DNA of 64,000 nucleotides from NCBI RefSeq assembly GCF_963675165.1, contig NC_087380.1, positions 2,719,803 to 2,783,802 on the forward strand, read 5' to 3'. This stretch comes from Halichondria panicea. Its lineage: Eukaryota > Porifera > Demospongiae > Suberitida > Halichondriidae. The notes below the pieces were generated by a model. The model did no database searches. It saw only the letters and a list, made by a program, of their open reading frames with translations, and was not told the origin of the DNA. Both the position numbers and the translations under genes were made by a program. Below, piece by piece: positions 1-20,343 of the stretch (position 1 is the first letter of the stretch; the number at the start of each line of letters is the position of its first letter).

Positions 1-2161
<2,161 letters not shown>

Positions 2162-2294
2162 AACTGTTTATTAATTTATGTGTGCATACCAAACTTCATA
2201 CCAGCTGCACCCCCCTTTATAAATATTGTAATCTAAATGTTGTCATGCTATTAAATTCTCGCTACTAGTAGATCTATAAGAAGCTATTCCTAAG

Positions 2295-4635
2295 ATGAGT
2301 AGATCTAAGTCGTCAGGCCTATATACCTAATCATTTGCTTTATAGGTGAGTCTAATTATTATCAGTGCTGATCTAGATTTAACCATACTAAAATTATAAT
2401 AGATCTAGTAGTCTATATCTATATGATTTGACAGTGACAAACTAGGCTATATATTAGATCTATATGAAGTCTAGCGGCGCGGCTAGGGCCAAGGTTCATG
2501 AGGTTTCTTATAGATTTATACTCTGCATCTCTACAGTTGAGATGCTCACAATCCATGGGCAAAGTTGTCTTGTTGGAACTGATACTACTACAGAGTTGGA
2601 AGCTAGCAGAGAACGTGGTTTCTACCTCAACACTCAACATCCAGCTCAATGTAATGGGACAATAACTCAGTTTAATTTCTGCTACTATCGCTCAACCCTA
2701 TATGCCGCATCATATGACTTCACCTTCGCTGTGTTTAGAAGAAGCAGCCTGGAAACATATATAAATGTATCAGAAGCATTCACTACAGGCAGAACTGTTG
2801 CTAATCTTGATGGCACATTTGCCTGTAAAACATTCTCGGTAAATGATATCCCAGTGCAGGCTGACGATGTGATTGGTGTTTGCATTTACGACCCTCCAGA
2901 CAATGCTGAACCTGTCAGAATAAGCAGGACTGATTATACAAACAGATGGCAAATAGACATGGTTGGCCAAACTACAGGATCTGATCAGTTTCTACTAATA
3001 TCCACCGGTAACTCTGGCTGTGGGGACATGTCCATCCCAAACCCAGTAGCAGTTAGTTCTCTTAATAGAGTGGACGATCGAGTTCTACACATGTATGCCG
3101 ACATAAGTAAGTGACAGCCCATATGCATTCCACCAACATAATACATTAATTTAACCATTTGTGTTTTACAGCTCCTCTCCCAACCACTGAACCTCCAATC
3201 ATCCTCACGATTATGGGCACAACACCACCCTCCTCAACAGATCCTCCCATAGTTACTGACACACAAGAGACTGAAAGCTCAACAGGCACAATAGAAACTA
3301 CTCTCTCAAATGAAGTGCCACTAACAAACTCTCCCACAACTAGTACAGGAAATGATTCAATCACCACAATGCCTTCTAGTGTCTCTTTTGCCCCAGCGGA
3401 TAATACTGGAGTTGTAGCAGGTGTGGTGATGTTTCTATTGCTAGTAATTGTCGTGGCAGTGGTGACTTTAGTAGTTGCTGTTTTTCTGGTAAAGAGAGGA
3501 AGATCCCAAAAGGAGATAATAGAGGGTAATGTTGGTGGGAACACTGATACTGGAATCAACAATGAGATGGGTAAGGTATTGTTTATCACAATAAGCATGT
3601 GGGTATGGTGTCACACTGTTAGTGTTTATATTGTCAGTGTATTTATTAGATCATCTGTCAGATTGAAAGCATAATTATCACGTGTGGATTCATTGCTTGT
3701 ATATATGCATGCACAGAAAGAAGCCCTCACTCCATCAGTCTAAAGTCCAACGAGGCTTACAGTGTTCACGGCGAGACTCAAGACACTCCCACAGACTACT
3801 ACAATAATGTTCTTACGGAATCGACTGCAGAGGGGCCTCTCTATGATAGTGTCACAGAATCTGGAGAAGGTAAAGATGTGATAAGAGGATACGCCAATGA
3901 ATAATTAGGTGCGATGTGCACATAAATGTTCACTAGCAATAATAATTATTGCCTGACAATGCATGAAGCATTGATGTACCGTATAGCGTAATCTTCAAGG
4001 TGCTTAATTTTCGCTGTTTTTGAGGGTTAGCAAAATCCTCCACAAAAATGGTTCCACAACACATGCAGCTATAACGGCAGATACAACGTGCATTGACATC
4101 CGAGAAGTATATACACAATTTATTAAGCAGTTCAACGAAAATTAATTACCTTGAAATATTCGCACTATATGCACAATTGCTTTTATGGCATGCATTGTTA
4201 TTGCAGGACAATTATCAACAACTCCCACTCAACAGCCCAATGATTTAAACCCTTATGTGACTTATGAGGTAGTACCAGGACCTACACATTACAACGATTC
4301 CTGTCAACCGATACCTTTGGAAAATAATGAAGCTTACAGTGTACACAAATCTGGAAATGAAAGAAGTATAGAAATGCTGGGTGAAACATACTTTCAAGAA
4401 GTGGACCTAAAGTCCAACGAGGCGTATGGTGTGAGAGGGGAGGTGCAAGTTGCTGCCATTAATGGGGCCGCTGATGCAGTGTGCTATAGTGTCATTGACT
4501 CACCTGATCAGCAATCTGGAGAAGCAACCAGTGGAACTGAAATTCAAATGGACAGCAAGCAATGAGGCATATCGCACATCTGAGAGAGATAGACAAACTG
4601 AAGAAACACTTGATTATGATTACGCTATCCTGTAA
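2295..4635 (+). pseudogene. R2: kinase-less receptor of the cluster, disrupted at both ends
   Basis: Exons by homology are the signal exon 2295-2345, ectodomain 2537-3106, stalk and membrane 3172-3570, tail 3717-3869 and tail 4207-4635. The signal exon is 10 bp shorter than in R7 and R8 (51 against 61 bp), is out of frame and contains TAA. An open frame can start at 2464 by reading through the intron, but it gives no clear signal peptide. The ectodomain keeps all six family cysteines. The stalk is Thr/Ser/Pro rich, followed by a helix of Val, Leu and Ile and the stop-transfer VKRGRS. Near the end a 4-bp duplication (after GACAG at about 4554) stops the frame at 4565; the lost C-terminus NEAYRTSE to DYDYAIL is still readable in another frame up to 4635. 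It is probably a pseudogene, or an intracellular variant. Confidence 0.75.
3977..4186. mobile_element. MITE-like repeat in tail intron of R2
   Basis: This begins with ACCGTATAGCG and ends with a degenerate inverse (TTCGCACTATATGC), with several aaaattttcg-type blocks between. The same element sits at the same intron position in R5 (about 16000-16195), R6 (19560-19745) and R7 (31672-31862). A more typical copy is at 27836-28051 and related pieces at 49203-49333. It was therefore present before the kinase-less genes multiplied. Confidence 0.55.
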
Positions 4636-4785
4636 ACTGATCATGAATCACTAGCTGTATGCCTGATCGTTGTAATATTTTAGTGTAACTGGTCATTTTA
4701 AGAACCAGTGATTCTTGCTTTTAGCAGTAGGAGACGACCTCCATGCATGCAGAATTCATGCTAACTAAATAATTAGCATAGAGTA

Positions 4786-4962
4786 GATAAACATTAGCGT
4801 AATCAGATTTTTGTTTGTTTTTTGTGTACTATTTTGGCAGATTTGAATTTGAAAACGCTAACGTTTATCTACCTCTTTTTTAGTAACCTCAAGGTAATCT
4901 ACAGTTTCAATATTTACCACCACACACCCACCCTGGCCCCAATATAGCCTGGACAGTTAATC
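4786..4962. pseudogene. Small foldback plus minimal kinase relic behind R2
   Basis: Bases 4786-4873 form a foldback (GTAGATAAACATTAGCG against CGCTAACGTTTATCTAC). Immediately after it lies a short piece matching the intron and start of the kinase exon that encodes PGQL in the RTKs (about 4905-4962), cut off before the catalytic loop. Longer relics in the same arrangement follow R5, R6 and R7. Nothing else coding was seen from 4640 to 5080. Confidence 0.5.
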
Positions 4963-5080
4963 ATCACCTCTGCACGACTACTGCCAGGAAATCAGATTGC
5001 ATTCCACATGCAGAGAGATGAGAACTTTGTTACTGTGCAAACAACTACAAGAATAAGCAAGCAAGATACAAGTCTACAAG

Positions 5081-8683
<3,603 letters not shown>

Positions 8684-8978
8684 TTGTTTCCATAGAGGTG
8701 CAACTGCACCTACAACTCTGATGGAGTATCAATTGAAATTGAATATTTTTACAAATTTTTTTCACTTTTTGACCTCCTGTCACATGTAATTGATGCAATG
8801 ATTGTTGCACCTCAAAGCTCAATGTTGATCAAGTGTACATGCAATGATCGTTGAACCTCAAAGCTCAATGTTGAATTAACTATTAATTGAATGTTGAGGT
8901 AGATCTTAGCTAGATCTAAGCTGTGAGACTATAGACTAAAAGTACAGGATCTAGGAAAAGGAAAACCTTCTTCAAAAG

Positions 8979-12136
<3,158 letters not shown>

Positions 12137-12172
12137 TTTTTATTGTGCACCAAACTTCACACCAGCTCCACC

Positions 12173-12330
12173 GATCATTACCCACTCTTTGAGTTTCCCT
12201 ATGCCCTGTGATTCTGGATTCATGCAGCAAAATTAATCATGATACATTTGTAATTATGTGTATAAAAGCTAGCTTTATGTTATGTAGCTTTGGCACCTCC
12301 ACCGAGGCATCAGCACCCGCGGTGCTTTCA
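12173..12330 (-). repeat. Dispersed repeat, reverse copy of the R1 intron insert
   Basis: The block from CGATCATTACCCACTC to the GCACCCGCGGTGCTTTCAT end reads as the reverse complement of 1205-1385, with small differences. It lies in the gap between R4 and R5. No coding potential was seen. Confidence 0.6.
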
Positions 12331-12479
12331 TTAGTTTAAGAGCTAGACTATATCTATCTATGTAGTCTTGTAGATCTATCTTAGACTACTTGTAAGATGA
12401 GTAAGTCATCAGGTCTTGCTCAGTGGACAGTAATCATCTGCTTTTATATAGGTGAGTCATCTTGTTTACCATAGTCTAA

Positions 12480-14515
12480 TTTTATACTTTTCAAGTGAAG
12501 TGCGCTGATGCAAAAATAAAACATGAGCGCTCTATCGTTACATCCTTTTCATCTAAACCAAAAACTTTATTTAGGCATTTAAAGAGACTAAGGACAAGCC
12601 GTGCCATTCCTAAAATACTCGCCCACGAAAATTTTATGTTTTCTGACGCACTCTCCAAAGCAAACGCAATAAATAATTTTTTTCATTCTACCTTTTCAGT
12701 AAGTATTTTCATTTTACCACCAATTGAAGAAATGCCCACTCCATCCCATCAACTTCATGACATTGTGTTTGATCCGATAGAGGTCTATAAAGAACTATTA
12801 TCGCTGGACACATCAAAAGCAATGGGCTGCGACAACTTACATCCAGCTCTATTAAAAATGAGTGCACTACAAATATATGAACCTGTTTCAATGCTTTTTA
12901 ATATCTGTCTAAGTACTGGCTCACTTCCAGAAGAATGGAAGATACACAAGATCGTACCAATTCCTAAGAAAGGAGACTTAACGCTCATTAAAAACTATCG
13001 CCCGATCTCTCTACTGTGTATGCTTTCTAAAATTCTGGAAAGAATTGTTTACAACCACATAATTGACTTCATTAGACCACAGCTCTCAACAAATCAATTT
13101 GGTTTCCTAAAGGGCAGATCCTGCTTATCACAGCTGCTAACATCATGCAGCGAGATTGTGGAAGCTCTAAATGCTGGAGAATCCTGCGACGTTATATACT
13201 TGGACTTTGCTAAGGCGTTTGATAAAGTGTCCCATAAACAACTGTTATTCAAACTATGGAGGTTAGGCATTACAGGTAATGTATGGAAATGGTTTGAATG
13301 TTATTTGAGCAACCGAAGCCACTATGTCTGTTTAGAGGGAACAAACTCTTCATCACTATCTGTGCTATCAGGCGTACCTCAAGGCAGCATTCTCGGTCCT
13401 CTGTTGTTTTTAGTATATGTCAATGATATCACCACTCCAATCGTTAATTCGTCCATATATATCTATGCAGATGACACTAAACTAGTGAAGCGAATAGCCA
13501 ATGCAGAAGACCAAGCAGACCTGCAATCTGATCTAGACCATCTTGTCACATGGTGCAAGGACTGGAACTTATCACTCAATTTAGACAAATGTGTCTACCT
13601 CCACTTTGGTAAAACCATTCATGACTCGCTATACAATTTGGACTCAAAGCTAATCTTAACAAGAGACTCTCACAAAGACCTGGGAGTGACCATCCAGAAT
13701 AGTCTCTCCTGGGACCAACATATCAATAACCTATGTTCGAAGGCCTACAGCTGTTTGTACCTTATTAAAAGAAACACTTAATGCTCTCATGATCTCCACA
13801 CAAAAAGAACACTTTATACTACGCTTGTTAGATCTAATTTAACATTTTGTTCGCAACTGTGGAGACCACAGACACACAAGGCCATCACAAAAGTGGAACA
13901 AATCCAGAGAAGATCTTCAAAGTTTATTCTGAACCTTACATGTAGATCTGATAGTCTCGACTACAAAAGTCGCCTCATTAAACTGGACCTTTTACCACTA
14001 ATGAACTGGCTAGAGTTGCAAGATGTCATATTCGCCGTCAGGTGTCTCCAAAAACCAGTAGACAACTTCAACATTACTGAGTTCATATCATTCTCTACCA
14101 GCAACGCAAGACTATCGTCTAATCACAAGCTAGTTCATAAAGGTCATCATCGCTCAAACACAACAAGACACTTTTACTTCAAAAGATTGGTCAGACTCTG
14201 GAACACCCTCCCTTTTATAGATCTCTCTCACTCGATGTCAACTATCAAGAATCAACTCTACAAACATTTCTGGGACAGTTTTCTAGAACGCTTTGATCAA
14301 TCAAGAATTTGCACTTATCACCTAGTCTGTCCCTGTTGCTCTGTATAACTGTATAATTATGTATACATTTTATGTAGATTTAGTCAGGTGTTCCTTCTAG
14401 GAACTTCCTGTCAGTATGTTTAATTTCTGACGCACAACAATCTATTTGTAAATGTAAAGTCATACTGTAAAGCATCGATTATTATTATTATATATTATAT
14501 TATATAAAACTTAGT
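12480..14515 (+). mobile_element. 5'-truncated non-LTR retrotransposon in intron 1 of R5
   Basis: The intron sequence shared with R6, R7 and R8 is interrupted after GTGAGTCATCTTGTTT and resumes near TATATAAAACTTAG. The inserted block carries a reverse transcriptase and ends in an AT-rich, TATTATTATT-type tail at about 14475-14515. It has the same orientation as the host gene. No endonuclease or ORF1 is visible, which fits 5' truncation during target-primed insertion. Exact borders and any target duplication were not resolved by eye. Confidence 0.8.
12495..14348 (+). pseudogene. Non-LTR reverse transcriptase with one nonsense codon
   Basis: The frame opens at 12495 and runs to TAA at 13779-13781, then continues in the same frame to 14348, so a single stop codon interrupts it. 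Motifs in order are NYRPISLL (RT motif 1 region), QFGFLKGRSC, YLDFAKAFDKV (catalytic Asp), GVPQGSILGPLLF, and YADDTKL (YxDD catalytic core). A C-terminal tail with EQIQRRSSKFIL and WNTLP follows, as in Jockey/CR1-like elements. The N-terminal endonuclease is missing. The near-intact frame suggests a fairly recent insertion. The clade within the Jockey/CR1 group cannot be fixed from motifs alone. Confidence 0.85.
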
Positions 14516-16203
14516 CTAGTGGTTTCTTCTTTATACTCTGCTATTCTTCAGCCCTTGAGGTGCTCACAATCCATGGGCAAAGTTGTCTTGTTGGAACTGA
14601 TTCTTCTACTGAGTTTGCAGTCAACAGAGAACATAGTTTCTACCTCGACACTCAAGATCCAGCTCAATGTGATGGGACAATAACTGAGTTTAATTTCTGC
14701 TACTAGATCTATCGCCCAACTCAATTTGCTGCATCGTATGACTTCACCTTCGCTGTGTTCAGAAGAAGCAGCTCAGAATATATAAGTGTATCAGAAGCAT
14801 TCATTACAGGCAGAACTGTTGCTAATTCTAACTTTGGCACTGGTGGCACATTTGCCTGTAGAATTGTTTCGGTAAATGATATTCCAGTGCAGGCTGGCGA
14901 TGTGATTGGTGTTTGCATTTATGACCCTCCAGACAATGCTGAATCTGTCAGAATATTTGGGAATGATTATACTAACAGACTACCAATAGACATGGTTAGC
15001 CAAAATGCAGGAGAAGATCGTTTTCTTATGTCCACCAGTAACACTGGCTGTGGAGACATGTTCGTCCCAAACCCAGTAGCAGTTAGTTCTCTTAATAGAG
15101 CAAACCAGAGAGTTCTACACATCCATGCCGACATAAGTAAGTGACAATCCATCATTATTCAAACATAATTTTATGATTGACCATTGTGTTTTACAGCTCC
15201 CCTTTCAACAACTGAACCTCCAACCAACCCCACGACTATGGGCACAACACCACCCTCCTCGACAGATCCTCCCATAGTTACTGACGGTATGACAGAGACT
15301 GAAAGTTTAACAGGCACAATAGAAACTACTCTCTCAAATGAGGTGCCACTAACAAACTCTCCCACAACTATAGTACAGGAAATGATTCAATCACCATGGC
15401 CCCTTTGGCCCCAGCCAAGAATACCGGAGTTGTAGCGGGTGTGGTGGTGCCATTGCTAGTAATAGTAATCGTGGCAGTGGTGACTTTGGTATAGTTGGTG
15501 TTTTTCTGGTGAAGCGAGGACGATCCCAAAAGGAGATAGCAGAGAGCAATGTTGGTGGGAAGACTATACTGGAATCAACAATGTGATGGGTAAGGTATTG
15601 TTTATCACAATAAGCATGTGGGTACAGTGTCACACTTATATTGTCAGTGTGTTTATTAAATGCTATAGATCAGCTGTCAGATTGAAAGCATAATTATATA
15701 TCATGTGTGGATTCATTGCTTATATATATGCATCCACAGAAAGAAGCCGCCACTCCATCAGTCTAAAGTCCAACGAGGCTTACGGTGTTCACGGCGAGAC
15801 TCAAGACACTCTCACAGACTACTACGATAATGTTCTTATGGAATCGACTGCAGAGGGGCCTCTCTATGATAGTGTCACAGAATCTGGAGAAGGTAAAGAT
15901 GTGATAAGAGGATACGCCAATGAATAATTAGGTGCGATGTGCACATAAATGTTCACTAGCAATAATAATTATTGTCTGACAATGCATGAAGCATTGATGT
16001 ATCGAATAGCGTAATGTTTCAAGGCGCTTAATTTTTGCTGTTTTCGAGGGTTAGCAAATCCTCCACAAAAATAGTTCCACAACACAACTAACAGCGGACA
16101 CAACGTGCATTGACATCCAAGAAGTACACAATTTATTAAGCAGTTCAACGAAAATTAATTGCCTTGAAATATTCGCACTATATGCACAATTGCTTTTATG
16201 GCG

Positions 16204-16565
16204 TGCATTGTTAATGCAGAACAATTATCAACAACTCCCACTCAACAGCCAATGATTTAAACCCTGATGTGACTTATGAGGAACCTACACACTACTGTGA
16301 GGAGCCGATACCTTTGGAAAATAATGAAGCTTACAGTGTACACAAATCTGGAAATGAAAGAAGTGACAGCAATGCCAGGTGAAACATCCTCACAAGATGT
16401 TGACCTGCTGAAGTCCAACGAAACGTATGGTGTGAGAGGGGAGGTGCAAGTTGCTGCCATTAATGGGACCACAGTAGTGTGTAGGTTCCTCATAAGTCAC
16501 ATCAGGGTTTAAATCATAGGCTGTTGAGTGGGAGTTGTTGATAATTGTACTGCAATAACAATGCA
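16204..16565. repeat. Local inverted duplication in R5 tail exon
   Basis: Bases 16204-16299 recur in reverse complement at 16470-16565 (about 96 bp per arm). The coding unit between them (about 16418-16469) is repeated directly after the second arm (16566-16619). The pattern looks like a replication template-switch event. Other copies of this exon (R2, R6, R7) lack it. Confidence 0.8.
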
Positions 16566-16922
16566 CGAAGCGTATGGTGTGAGAGGGGAGATGCAAGTTG
16601 CTGCCATTAATGGGACCACTGATGCAGTGTGCTATAGTGTTATTGACTCGCCTGGTCAGAAATCTGGAGAAGCAGCCAGTGAAACGGAAATTCGGATGGA
16701 CAGTAATGAGGCATATCGCACATCTGAGAGAGATAGACAAACTGAAGATTATGATTACGCTATCCTGTAAACTGATCATGAATCACTAGCTTGTGTATGT
16801 CTGATTGTTGTAATATTATAGTGCAACTGGTAGTTTTAAGAACCAGTGCTTCTTGCTTTTAGCTGCAGGCCGGAGACGATGTCCATGCATGTAGAATTCA
16901 ATATTAGCACATGCATGTAGAG

Positions 16923-17800
16923 TAGATAAACATTAGCGTAATCAGATTTTGTTTGTTTTTTGTGTACTATATTTTGGCAGATTTGTAAACAGAGAAGAGT
17001 TTGAAAACGCTGAAGTTTATCTACCTCTTTTTTAGTAACTTCAAGGTAATCGATCTACATGCAGTTTCAATATTTACCACCACACACCCACCCTGGCCCC
17101 AATATAGCCTGGGCAGTTAATGCCTATCAATGCTGAAGTTTTATTAACAATGGCTTTTGGGATGCATGCAGTACCTACCTCTCAGCTGCACAGAGACATG
17201 GCTGCTAGGAATGTGCTAGTGACAACAAATAGACATGCAAGGTGGTTTATTAGCAATACTTTTTCCTGTATAATCATTCCTGACTTCAGAATGTCCTGAG
17301 ATCTTGCTGACGAGAATTACTATATACGTCTACCCAACTGCCAGTGATGAGTGGGCTTTACTGGTGTCTGCTATGGAGTCTAGGACACAAGCCATTGAAA
17401 ACCTTGAGTTTGAATTTACATGTATTAGATGTATTATTCTACTATATATTAACAAAGTGACACCTTTTATTCTTTTACTATTGATTGGTAGACTCTGGTC
17501 GACATCTATCTCCCTCTGGCTGCTCAAAAGTAATTTACCAGTTTATGATGCATTACTGGTAAGTTATCTGTTGTTTGTCTGTGCAGGTATCTATTTGTTA
17601 TTTGTAGGCATTCTGAGAGGAGCTCCCAACGTCCTGGTTTTGTGACATTGATTGTGTTGATGCTGGTTGGCAGCCAGCGAGGAAATGCGGGTCCTCCACT
17701 AACCCACTGGCTGGAGAAATCTATTGGGAGCTCCACTGGAGGCCGGGAATAACATGGACTCTCAGCTGCAGAACAGATAGTTTATATAGTAAAAGTGTAT
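16923..17800 (+). pseudogene. Kinase-domain relic behind R5
   Basis: After a small foldback (16923-17027), four decayed kinase exons follow in the RTK order: about 17104-17237 (PGQL to catalytic loop, with HRDMAARNVL-like codons), 17279-17420 (DFG exon with many indels), 17480-17567 (LxPPxG exon) and 17607-17790 (last exon, ending in a relic of MYSQLQNRY). Frames are broken throughout, splice sites are partly kept and no long open frame remains. These exons show that the kinase-less gene R5 sits where an RTK once ended. Confidence 0.85.
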
Positions 17801-17973
17801 AAACTGTTAATTTAATTTGTTACCAAACTTCGCTTTTGCTAATAAAAAATCATGTTCTGGGCAGCACCGCAGATCTGTAAACGCTATATACAATTAATTT
17901 GCAGTCTATACTAAATTTATACACTACAGTGCATTTTAGTTTAAGAGCTATAAACTAGATACTTATTTGTAAG

Positions 17974-20200
17974 ACGAGTTACAGTAAGTCATCAGGTCTT
18001 GCTCAGTGGACAGTAATCATCTGCTTTTATATAGGTGAGTCATCTTGTTTGTTCAGTGTAGATCTAGTCTACTAGATCTATATAATTTATATAAAACTTA
18101 GTCTAGTGGTTTCTTCTTTTTATACTCTGCTATTCTTCAGCCCTTGAGGTGTTCACAATCCATGGGCAAAGTTGTCGTGTTGGAACTGATGCTACAGAGT
18201 TTGTAGTCAACAGAGAACATAGTTTCTACCTCAACACTCAAGATCCAGCTCAATGTGATGGGACAATAACTGAGTTTAATTTCTGCTACTATCGCCCAAC
18301 TCAATTTGCTGCATCGTATGACTTCACCTTCGCTGTGTTCAGAAGAAGCAGCTCAGAATATATAAGTGTATCAGAAGCATTCACTACAGGCATAACTGTT
18401 GCTAATTCTAATCTTGGCCGTTTTGGCACATTTGGGTGTATAACCTTTTTGGTAAATGACATCCCAGTGCAGGCTGACGATGTGATTGGTGTTTGCATTT
18501 ACGACCCTCCAGACAATGCTGAACCTGTCGACATATTTGGGACTGATTATACAAACAGAGTGCAATTTGACGCAGTTGGCCAAAATACAGGATCAGAACA
18601 TTTTCTTATGTCCACCGGTAACTCTGGCTGTGGAGACATGTCCGTCCCAAACCCAGTAACAGTTAGTTCTCTTAATAGAGCAAACGAGAGAGTTCTACAT
18701 ATGTATGCCGACATAAGTAAGTGAAAATCCATTCAAAAATAGTTTTATGATTGACCATTTTGTTTTACAGCTCCTCTCCCAACCACTGAACCTCCAACCA
18801 ACCCCACAACTATGGGCACAATACCACCCTCCTCGACAGATCCTCCCTTAGCTACAACAGAGACTGACAGTTTAACAGGCACAATAGAAACTACTCTCTC
18901 AAATGAGGTGCCACAAACAGACTCTCTCACAACTAGTACAGGAAATGATTCGATCACCATGGCCCCTTTGGCCCCAGCCGAGAATACCGGAGTTGTAGCG
19001 GATGTGATGGTGCCATTGCTAGTAATAGTAATCGTCCTGGCAGTGGTGACTTTGGTAGTTTTTGTTTTTCTGGTGAAAAGAGGAAGATCCCGAAAGGAGA
19101 TAGCAAAGGTAAATGTTGGTAGGAACACTACTGGAATCAACAATGAGATGGGTAAGGTATTGTTTATCACAATAAGCATGTGGATACAGTGTCACACTTA
19201 TATTGTCAGTGTGTTTATTAAATGCTATATATAGATCAGCTGTCAGATTGAAAGCATAATTATCACGTGTGGATTCATTGCTTGTATATGCACATACAGT
19301 AAGAAGCCCCCACTCCATCAGTCTAAAGTCCAACGAGGCTTACGGTGTTCACGGCGAAACTCAAGACTCTGCCACAGACTACTATGATAATGTTCTTACG
19401 GAATCGACTGCAGAGGGGCCCCTCTATGATAGTGTCACAGAATCTGGAGAAGGTAAAGATGTGATAAGAGGATACGCCAATAAATAATTAGGTACGATGT
19501 GCACATAAATGTTCACTAGCAATAATAATTATTGCCTGACAATGCATGAAGCATTGATGTACCGTATAGCGTAATCTTCAAGGTGCTTAATTTTCGCTGT
19601 TTTTGAGGGTTAGCAAAATCCTCCACAAAAAGGGTTCCACAACACAGCTTTAACGGCGGACACAACGTGCATTGACATCCGAGAAGTATATACACAATTT
19701 ATTAAGCAGTTTAACTGCCTTGAAATATTCGCACTATATGCACAATTGCTTTTATGGCATGCATTGTTATTGCAGGACAATTATCAACAACTCCCACTCA
19801 ACAACCCAATGATTTAAACCCTGATGTGACTTATGAGGTAGTACCAGGACCTACACATTACAACGATTCCTGTCAGCCGATACCTTTGGAAAATAATGAA
19901 GCTTACAGTGTACACAAATCTGGAAATGAAAGAAGTATAGAAATGCCGGGTGAAACATACTTTCAAGAAGTGGACCTCAAGTCCAACGAGGCGTATGGTG
20001 TGAGAGGGGAGGTGCAAGTTGCTGCCATTAATGGGACCACTGATGCAGTGTGCTATAGAGTAATTGACTTGCCTGGTCATCAATCTGGAGAAGCAACCAG
20101 TGGAACTGAAATTCTAATGGACAGTAATGAGGCATATCATACATCTGAGAGAGATAGACAAACTGAAGAAACACTTGATTATGATTACGCTATCCTGTAA
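17974..20200 (+). CDS. R6: kinase-less receptor, start codon changed to ACG
   Basis: Exons are 17974-18034, 18141-18716, 18771-19151, 19300-19452 and 19776-20200. They total 1596 bases and the frame is open from the first codon to TAA, but that first codon is ACG where R7 and R8 have ATG. The upstream frame meets TAG with no ATG. An ATG at 18149 would drop the signal peptide. Otherwise the gene is intact: signal segment, six-cysteine ectodomain (GVCIYDPP, SGCGD), Thr-rich stalk, membrane helix, then a 190-residue tail. The tail has four Asn-Glu-Ala-Tyr motifs, LYDSV, VTYEVV, VCYRVI and C-terminal DYDYAIL. It is either a fresh pseudogene or starts at a non-AUG codon. Kinase relics follow at 20497-20690. 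Confidence 0.75.
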
Positions 20201-20343
20201 ACTGAATGAATCACTAGCTGTATGCGTGATCGTTGTAATATTTTAGTGTAACTGGTCGTTTTAAGAACCAGTGATTCTTGCTTTTAGCAGTAGGAGACGA
20301 CCTCCATGCATGCAGAATTCATGCTAACTAAATAATTAGCATA

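Larger units (their letters stand above)
12397..16770 (+). pseudogene. R5: kinase-less receptor pseudogene
   Basis: The signal exon 12397-12451 is intact (MSKSSGLAQWTVIICFYI, phase 1). Intron 1 is swollen to 2.1 kb by a retrotransposon. Homologous exons are 14552-15136, 15197-15589, 15740-15892 and 16220-16770. Breaks are: a 6-bp TAGATC insertion that puts TAG into the ectodomain at about 14704 after FCY; a 2-bp insertion at about 15369 that shifts the stalk frame; a stop in the membrane segment (about 15489); loss of one C at about 16252; and an inverted duplication in the last exon (16204-16565). The last stretch still encodes VCYSVI and DYDYAIL. It cannot make a full receptor without several repairs, so it is best treated as dead, though exons may still be spliced. 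Confidence 0.85.

Noticed and set aside
3146-3598. Long minus-strand open frame rich in Val, Ile and Thr opposite the stalk exon (also at 5997-6443, 18745-19179, 30873-31298, 34419-34859)
   Set aside because: These mirror the Thr/Pro-rich stalk and membrane exons of the receptors; low-complexity codons leave the opposite strand open. No splice signals or conserved motifs support them.
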